A stretch of 11,250 bases of DNA from Planctomycetota bacterium (GTDB taxonomy: Bacteria > Planctomycetota > Brocadiia > Brocadiales > Bathyanammoxibiaceae): assembly GCA_030623665.1 (NCBI GenBank), contig JAUXLO010000031.1, positions 1-11,250 of the forward strand, read 5' to 3'. The notes under the pieces were generated by a model, which searched no databases, was not told the DNA's origin, and saw only the letters and a list, made by a program, of their open reading frames with translations. Position numbers and translations under genes: made by a program. Numbering within the stretch: the first letter of the stretch is position 1; each line of letters begins with the position of its first letter. Positions 6,683 through 11,250 of this stretch are shown piece by piece.

Positions 6683-7807
6683 ATGGACGTCAAGCAGATA
6701 CGTAAAGAGTTTCCTGTCACGAAAAAGTATACATACCTTGACAATGCCGGTATAGGCCCGCTTTCCCGCCGTGCCGTCTCCTACATGAACGAGTTTATAG
6801 AGGACATGGGGAGGCATGGCGGGATCAATGAGGAGAGGTGGGTCAAGGACATAGACGAGACGCGGAGCCTGGCAGGGCAGCTACTCAACGCCAGCGCGGC
6901 AGAGATCGCCTTTACGAAGAACACGAGTGAGGGGATTTCCTTCGTCGCGAACGGTCTCGACTGGACGATGGGCGATAACGTGGTCATAACGAACGTGGAA
7001 TTCCCGGCCAACGTGTATCCCTGGATGAACCTCAGGGAGAGGGGCGTGAAGATAAAATATGTCTGGGAGGATAAAAGGGGCCGCATTCCCTTTGCAGATA
7101 TCGAGAAGGCGGTGGATTCGAGGACTAAGGTCGTTTCAATAAGTTTCGTAGAATTTTCGAGCGGTTTCAGGAACGACCTCAGGCGCATCGGCAGGCTGTG
7201 CAGGGACAGGGACGTCGTTTTTGTAGTAGACGCCATCCAGGGGCTTGGCGCCCTGTCGCTTGACGTAGGAAAGGCCGGTATAGACTTCCTGTCTGCTGAC
7301 GGGCACAAGTGGCTCCTGTCCCCTGAGGGGGTTGGGATATTTTATGCCCGGGAGGGGTCTATGGAGAGACTCGTGGTGCGTGAGGTGGGCTGGGCGAGTG
7401 TGGTCAATAAGGAAGACTATCTTGACTACGATTTTGTCCTGCGCCCGGATGCGTCCAGGTTCGAGTGCGGGTCGCCCAATACGCTGGGCATCTACGGCCT
7501 GAAGGGCTCGCTGGAACTTATACTGGAGGTGGGGATACAGGAGATTGAAAAGTGGGTGCTTGAGTTGACCGACCACCTGGTGAGCGGGCTTGAGGAGAGG
7601 GGTTACAGGGTATTCAGTTCCCGAAAGGGCGGCGAGAAGTCGGGCATCGTCTCCTTTCGTTCAGAGCGGCACAACACTGCGCTGGTGCATGATTGCCTGA
7701 TAAGGCAGGGGATTATCGTAAGCCTCAGGGAGGGCCGCGTCCGCGCCGCGCCGCATTTCTATAACACCCATAAGGAGATAGACGCGCTGCTGAAGCACCT
7801 CCCGTGA
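6683..7807 (+). CDS. Class V aminotransferase-fold PLP enzyme (cysteine desulfurase-like, no catalytic Cys)
   Basis: PLP-dependent fold-type I enzyme related to SufS/CsdA cysteine desulfurases and isopenicillin N epimerase. The PLP lysine is Lys209 in ADGHKWLLSPEGVG. Asp183 and Gln186 in VVDAIQGLG hold the cofactor ring, and the N-terminal YLDNAGIGPL (18-27) is typical of the family. Arg354 in VRAAPHFYNT (353-362) matches the arginine that binds the substrate carboxylate. In group II cysteine desulfurases a cysteine loop precedes this arginine; here the segment reads GIIVSLREGRVRAAP and has neither the loop nor a cysteine, so desulfurase activity is unlikely. The length of 374 residues is slightly short, mostly from that missing loop. 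No strong Shine-Dalgarno is seen before the ATG. The substrate is unknown. It lies 29 bases after the HypE-like gene, so a shared pathway is plausible. Confidence 0.9.
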   Translation: MDVKQIRKEFPVTKKYTYLDNAGIGPLSRRAVSYMNEFIEDMGRHGGINEERWVKDIDETRSLAGQLLNASAAEIAFTKNTSEGISFVANGLDWTMGDNVVITNVEFPANVYPWMNLRERGVKIKYVWEDKRGRIPFADIEKAVDSRTKVVSISFVEFSSGFRNDLRRIGRLCRDRDVVFVVDAIQGLGALSLDVGKAGIDFLSADGHKWLLSPEGVGIFYAREGSMERLVVREVGWASVVNKEDYLDYDFVLRPDASRFECGSPNTLGIYGLKGSLELILEVGIQEIEKWVLELTDHLVSGLEERGYRVFSSRKGGEKSGIVSFRSERHNTALVHDCLIRQGIIVSLREGRVRAAPHFYNTHKEIDALLKHLP

Positions 7808-7830
7808 CGGCGTTTGGGGTTAGTTATCGC

Positions 7831-7861
7831 AAACCGGATTTATTGGAGATATCCCCGGTTT
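7831..7861. terminator. Possible bidirectional terminator between convergent genes
   Basis: AAACCGG (7831-7837) and CCGGTTT (7855-7861) are inverted arms at the meeting point of the plus-strand PLP gene and minus-strand cysC, overlapping the last cysC codons. An inner GGAT/ATCC pairing (7836-7839 with 7851-7854) could lengthen the stem with a small bulge. Only four T bases follow on the plus strand, so this is a weak terminator candidate. Confidence 0.3.
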
Positions 7862-8370
7862 TCCAGCTCATTTATTACCCTCTGCACGGAGTCCTCTATG
7901 GACTCTTTATCCGTGTGGAGGATGAGCTCGGGGTTGAGCGGTTCTTCGTAGGGGTCGTCTACGCCGGTAAAGCCCTTTATCTCGCCGTTCAGGGCCTTCT
8001 TGTACATGCCCTTTACGTCGCGCTCCTTGCAGACGGACAGGGGCGCCCTGACATAGACCTCCAGAAAATCCTTGCCTATCTCGTTGCGCGCATAGTCGCG
8101 GGTCTCCCTGTAGGGTGATATGGCCGCCGCGATGGCCACCACGTCATTCCGTGTCATTAGCTTGCATACAAAGGCGATGCGTTTTATGTTGGTGTCTCTG
8201 TCCTCCTTGGAAAAGCCGAGGTCGGAGCACAGGTTCTTGCGAATTACGTCTCCGTCAAAGACCTCCACCTTGCGCCCTTTTTCTCTAAGGATTTTCTCTA
8301 CCCTGTGGGCAATGGTGGATTTTCCAGAGCTTGGCAGCCCCGTAAACCATACCGTCGCTCCCTTTGCCAC
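7840..8370 (-). CDS. cysC: Adenylylsulfate (APS) kinase
   Basis: Cytoplasmic kinase that phosphorylates adenosine 5'-phosphosulfate at the 3' position to give PAPS, the sulfate donor for sulfotransferases or for PAPS reductase. The P-loop GLPSSGKST is at 11-19 and DGD at 39-41, with LGFSKEDRDTNIKR (51-64) following. Ser85 in AISPYR corresponds to the conserved active-site serine region. KGMYKKA (120-126) and FTGVDDPYEEP (134-144) form the APS-binding lid. The length of 176 residues is that of the stand-alone enzyme, with no fused sulfurylase. The start codon is GTG (8368-8370), backed by a GAGGAGGG site at 8381-8388. No ATP sulfurylase, APS/PAPS reductase or sulfotransferase gene lies in the window. 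The upstream gene on this strand is an AP-superfamily hydrolase 170 bases away. Confidence 0.97.
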   Translation of the reverse strand: MAKGATVWFTGLPSSGKSTIAHRVEKILREKGRKVEVFDGDVIRKNLCSDLGFSKEDRDTNIKRIAFVCKLMTRNDVVAIAAAISPYRETRDYARNEIGKDFLEVYVRAPLSVCKERDVKGMYKKALNGEIKGFTGVDDPYEEPLNPELILHTDKESIEDSVQRVINELENRGYLQ

Positions 8371-8429
8371 TCTTGTTATTCCCTCCTCTCTGTGTACTAC
8401 TTGACATGTCGAGCACGGATGAAACGATT

Positions 8430-8459
8430 ATTTTACCAGGACAGACAAAATTTTTCCAA
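8430..8459 (-). promoter_or_regulatory. Weak candidate promoter for cysC
   Basis: In the 170-base gap upstream of cysC the minus strand has TTGGAA (8454-8459) and TAAAAT (8430-8435) separated by 18 bases. The -10 box is good and the -35 box is partial. If used, cysC can be expressed apart from the upstream hydrolase gene. The rest of the gap shows no other clear signal. Confidence 0.3.
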
Positions 8460-8540
8460 CCCTGTTTTAATGGTAGAAAAGGCGATAAGTCCGTTGTGCA
8501 GATGGCTGGAGACATACTTGGGCGTGCTGCTTGGTCGGTA

Positions 8541-9935
8541 TCAGTTAATCTGCTTTCCCTCCATCCCGGTCGGGGGAGGGATTTCGAGTTGTGCGAGTAT
8601 GGTGGGGGCTACGTCCTTGATGTTCAGCCCCTCTCTCCTGCCGGGGTTTTTTATATCGGGGCCGTACGTCATGAAGATGCCGTGTTGAGAGTGGTTTGCG
8701 TCATCGGAGCCGTTATCGTTCTCGTCGGTCCACAGGCTGTGGTGGCCGACGCTCCCGATAGACCTACAGCGCTGGTCATCGAAGTATACCAGCAGGTCGG
8801 GGGCTATGCCGCGCACCTCCGGGTAAATATCTTCGGGTCTGAAGACAGAGGTCTCTAACCTGCGGCCATGTGGACCCGTTATGGCCTCAAGACCCCGGGC
8901 AAGCTCATTTCTGATGCGGTGGTAGTCGTTGGCGTGGACGACGCCCAGGGGCTCCCGTCCCCGGACGTTCAGGAATATGCGGCCGTAGAAACCGCTCTCT
9001 GTCCAGGCGCTTGTCCGGCGCCAGTCTATCTCCAGCTCCCGGAAGGGCGTCGGCTTATCCGGATATTCCTTAAGGCGGAGATACCCGTTTGCTATCAGCC
9101 ACTCGTTTGCGCAAATCCCTCCCTCAAACCGCTTCGCCCCGTGGTCTGAGACTACCATGACGGTTGCATCGTCTCCTGCGATGTCAAGTATCTCTCCTAT
9201 CTCCCTGTCGAGGTATCTGTAATAATTCAGGACGGCGTCTGAAAACTCTGTATCAGGGCAGTATCTTGGGTGCTCCGAGTCAAAAAATCTCCAGAAGGCG
9301 TGCTGTATCCTGTCAGTCCCCATCTCGGTCAGCATGAAGAAGTCCCAGTCCCGTTTCCTCAGCAGGGCCTTTGCGAGTCTGAAGCGTTTCTCGGTCATCC
9401 GGTAGATGGCGTTCAGGACGGACCTCTTTTCGCCCGTGCGGAAGTCTTTGACGTCAAGGATGTATCCCCCGGAGAGGTCTTCCACCTCTCGTTTAAACTC
9501 CGCGGGGAATGTATATGCCGCCGAGGTATCACCGGCCAGGAAGCAACTGACGAGCAGACCGTTGACGGGCCTTGGCGGGTAGCTCGGAGGTATGCCCAGT
9601 AGTATGGACCGCCTATCCCGTCGCGCGAGCACGTCCCAGAGGTTTTCTTCCTTTACCCATGAAGAGTCCACGAAGGACATCTCGCCATAATCGTAGCTGG
9701 TGCGGTTCCTGAAGCCGTATATGCCGAGACGCCCCGGGTTCCTGCCCGTCACCATAGAGGCCCAGGCGGGGCAGGTGATGGAGGGTATAGTACTCTCCAG
9801 TTCGCCGTCTATGCCGCTTGCGGCGAGCCGCTTGAGCGTGGGGAGTTCATGAAGCCATCTGTCAAAGACGAGCTCCGGCGGTGCGCCGTCGAGTCCGATT
9901 ACTACGACTTTCTTTTTTGAATAGTCCATTGCCAC
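8541..9935 (-). CDS. Alkaline phosphatase superfamily phosphohydrolase/phosphodiesterase
   Basis: Predicted metal-dependent hydrolase of the type I phosphodiesterase/nucleotide pyrophosphatase branch of the alkaline phosphatase superfamily. The expected two-metal site is visible: Asp16 in GLDG, nucleophile Thr54 in SITCPAW, Asp208 and His212 in TDRIQHAFW, Asp264 and His265 in SDHG, and His418 in SQHGIF. A C-terminal DVAPTIL (441-447) is typical of the superfamily. At 464 residues it appears complete. There is no signal peptide, so it is probably cytoplasmic. The annotated start is GTG (9933-9935); an in-frame ATG two codons on (9929) is an equal alternative, and neither has a clear Shine-Dalgarno. 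The substrate cannot be named; relatives hydrolyse phosphomonoesters, phosphodiesters or phosphonates. It lies 38 bases after the DUF362 gene and upstream of cysC. Confidence 0.92.
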   Translation of the reverse strand: MAMDYSKKKVVVIGLDGAPPELVFDRWLHELPTLKRLAASGIDGELESTIPSITCPAWASMVTGRNPGRLGIYGFRNRTSYDYGEMSFVDSSWVKEENLWDVLARRDRRSILLGIPPSYPPRPVNGLLVSCFLAGDTSAAYTFPAEFKREVEDLSGGYILDVKDFRTGEKRSVLNAIYRMTEKRFRLAKALLRKRDWDFFMLTEMGTDRIQHAFWRFFDSEHPRYCPDTEFSDAVLNYYRYLDREIGEILDIAGDDATVMVVSDHGAKRFEGGICANEWLIANGYLRLKEYPDKPTPFRELEIDWRRTSAWTESGFYGRIFLNVRGREPLGVVHANDYHRIRNELARGLEAITGPHGRRLETSVFRPEDIYPEVRGIAPDLLVYFDDQRCRSIGSVGHHSLWTDENDNGSDDANHSQHGIFMTYGPDIKNPGRREGLNIKDVAPTILAQLEIPPPTGMEGKQIN

Positions 9936-9973
9936 ATTGAACAGACGGTATGATGGCGGGCACGCATTGAAGG

Positions 9974-11086
9974 CTACTTTCTTGCCGCTGCGCGTTTTTT
10001 GCCGCTGCCGCTAACGTCTACCAGTTCATAGTCTGTTGACCCCAGTCCTATCTTTTCGGCGTGCTCCATCTGTATGGTGTAGTCGATGTCGGGCCAGCTC
10101 TTCTGGAAGAAATCCTCTCCGACGGACTCGCGTATCACGTCAACGGCTGCCTTTTCAACCGCCAGGGGGTCTCTTGAGGCCAGTATGCCCACGTCCTCAA
10201 AGGCGGGTTTATAGACCTTGTCCATGCAGTCGCACTGCTCGGTTACGTGTGTGATAAAGTTGAAGAAGACAGACTTTTTTTCCTTACCCTTGAGGATTGC
10301 CACACAGTATTCGGCGACCTTCTTCTGTACGTTGTCCGTGTCTTCGCCCCAGTCGACCTTCACGGCCTCGAAGGGGCACACGGCCAGGCACTCGCCACAG
10401 CCGATACACTGCTTCGGGTCAATGACGGCGAAGTCCTCCTTTATGGTGATGGCCTTGGGGCTGCAGAAGTCGGCGCAGATCCCGCAGGCCGTGCAGTCGG
10501 GCTCGATTATCTGGGGTATTACGCCGGAGTGCATGGCCAGCTTCCCGCCGCGGGAGGCAAGCCCCATGCCGATATTCTTTAACGTAGCGCCCATGCCGGT
10601 GAGCATGTGGCCGGTGACGTGGGTTAAGAACACAAGGCCCTGTGCGGCCTTGGCGCCGCCTGCGATATGGGCCATCTTGCATAGGCCGCCGGGCAGGTCG
10701 AGGGGCATGGTGTAGTCGTTCTCGCCCATCAGGCCGTCGGCGATTATTATGGGCGCGCCGACCGTCTCAACGGTAAAACCGTGGTTATTCGCATGGAGCA
10801 GGTGACTGACGGCGTTCGTTCTCTGGCCGATGTAGAGGGTGTTTGTCTCCACCACAAACGGCTTGGCCCCGGCGGAACGCACCTTATCCACGGCCGCCCG
10901 CACCAGGGGGGGTTTGAGGTGGCCGATGTTGTTCTTCTCCCCGAAGGTGGTTTTTACACCGACCAGGTCTCCCCGCTTGATAGTCGAAGAGAACTCCAGG
11001 GCGTTGAACAGGTCTTTGGTCTTTTCGGCAAGGCCCTCCAGGGCCTCGCCCGCCCCGGTCTCTATAAAGTATACCTTGGATTTCAT
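9974..11086 (-). CDS. DUF362 domain protein with two [4Fe-4S] ferredoxin motifs
   Basis: Iron-sulfur protein of the DUF362 family; no biochemical role is firmly established that I can apply here. The DUF362 region surrounds an inserted bacterial ferredoxin module with Cys198, 201, 204, 208 and Cys227, 230, 233, 237, enough for two [4Fe-4S] clusters. The first motif ends in Cys-Ser-Pro and the second in the usual Cys-Pro. Family-typical pieces are GVKTTFGE (43-50), VTGHMLTGMGATLKNIGMG (157-175), the CDCM pair (Cys285, Cys287) and DVGILASRDPLAVEKAA (298-314). The tail is basic (GKKRAAARK). No signal peptide or membrane segment is present, so it is cytoplasmic. At 370 residues it has normal length. 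The ATG at 11086 has a CGGAG site (11094-11098) eight bases ahead. It is the first gene of a probable three-gene leftward run. Confidence 0.95.
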   Translation of the reverse strand: MKSKVYFIETGAGEALEGLAEKTKDLFNALEFSSTIKRGDLVGVKTTFGEKNNIGHLKPPLVRAAVDKVRSAGAKPFVVETNTLYIGQRTNAVSHLLHANNHGFTVETVGAPIIIADGLMGENDYTMPLDLPGGLCKMAHIAGGAKAAQGLVFLTHVTGHMLTGMGATLKNIGMGLASRGGKLAMHSGVIPQIIEPDCTACGICADFCSPKAITIKEDFAVIDPKQCIGCGECLAVCPFEAVKVDWGEDTDNVQKKVAEYCVAILKGKEKKSVFFNFITHVTEQCDCMDKVYKPAFEDVGILASRDPLAVEKAAVDVIRESVGEDFFQKSWPDIDYTIQMEHAEKIGLGSTDYELVDVSGSGKKRAAARK

Positions 11087-11130
11087 TGCGGGACTCCGGA
11101 ATGAGACTAAGATTTTAGCACCTGGTTATG

Positions 11131-11159
11131 ATTTTATTAATAGGGTGATGAAGTGTCAA
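11131..11159 (-). promoter_or_regulatory. Near-consensus sigma-70 promoter of the DUF362 gene run
   Basis: On the minus strand TTGACA (11154-11159) is a perfect -35 box, followed after 17 bases by TAAAAT (11131-11136), one base from consensus. The start point is expected near 11124, giving a leader of about 38 bases to the DUF362 ATG. Confidence 0.75.
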
Positions 11160-11203
11160 GGGTATTGAGCGGAGGGAGTCGGGGGGCAGAACGATGGAAA
11201 TGT

Positions 11204-11233
11204 AAAAAAACGTGCCAGCGTTACGCTGGCACG
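11204..11233 (-). terminator. Rho-independent terminator of a leftward gene beyond the window
   Basis: CGTGCCAGCG (11211-11220) and CGCTGGCACG (11224-11233) form a perfect 10-bp stem with a three-base loop. On the minus strand it is followed directly by seven T bases (11204-11210). It lies upstream of the DUF362 promoter, so it most likely ends a leftward gene lying mostly right of 11250. A TAA on the minus strand at 11239-11241 could be that gene's stop, but too few bases are present to claim it. Confidence 0.75.
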
Positions 11234-11250
11234 CGGCGTTAAACAGACGC

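Noticed and set aside
8285..8515. 76-residue minus-strand reading frame upstream of and overlapping cysC
   Set aside because: Mostly out-of-frame overlap with cysC, with no recognisable domain. The strong ribosome binding site at 8381-8388 is spaced for the cysC GTG instead.

Overview
The window (GC-rich, roughly 55-60% by eye) comes from a bacterial chromosome. It reads as compact housekeeping and metabolic DNA: eight confident complete genes, no tRNA, rRNA, IS element, phage gene or CRISPR array. The predicted protein types (a long multi-PDZ RseP, a NapH/CcoG-type membrane polyferredoxin, a DUF362 ferredoxin protein, an alkaline-phosphatase-superfamily hydrolase, the MEP isoprenoid pathway) would suit an anaerobic or microaerophilic Gram-negative. 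Planctomycetota (for example the Brocadiales side) is my best guess, but this is inference from gene style, not a marker-gene result.

Left block (3-4127, minus strand): transcription runs ispG, then dxr, then rseP. A near-consensus sigma-70 promoter (4169-4197) sits just ahead of ispG. ispG and dxr encode two enzymes of the MEP isoprenoid pathway. rseP encodes a site-2 intramembrane protease with four apparent PDZ domains, overlaps the end of dxr by 14 bases and has its own strong ribosome binding site inside dxr.

Middle block (4309-7807, plus strand): divergent from ispG, with its own candidate promoter, lies a membrane polyferredoxin. A 155-base gap follows that holds four GTAG-headed hairpins, two in each orientation, which look like a cluster of REP elements. 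Then come a HypE/PurM-fold protein lacking the HypE C-terminal cysteine and a class V PLP enzyme lacking the cysteine-desulfurase cysteine, 29 bases apart and probably co-transcribed.

Right block (7840-11086, minus strand): a DUF362 protein with two [4Fe-4S] clusters, an alkaline-phosphatase-superfamily phosphohydrolase and APS kinase (cysC) run leftward behind a very strong-looking promoter (11131-11159). They converge on the middle block at 7808-7839. At the right edge a perfect 10-bp hairpin with a T tract on the minus strand probably terminates a leftward gene lying mostly outside the window.

No clearly new multi-gene system is visible. The most interesting items are the REP-like cluster, the two paired enzymes that each lack a signature cysteine, the four-PDZ RseP, and the pairing of cysC with an AP-superfamily hydrolase without any other sulfate-assimilation gene.
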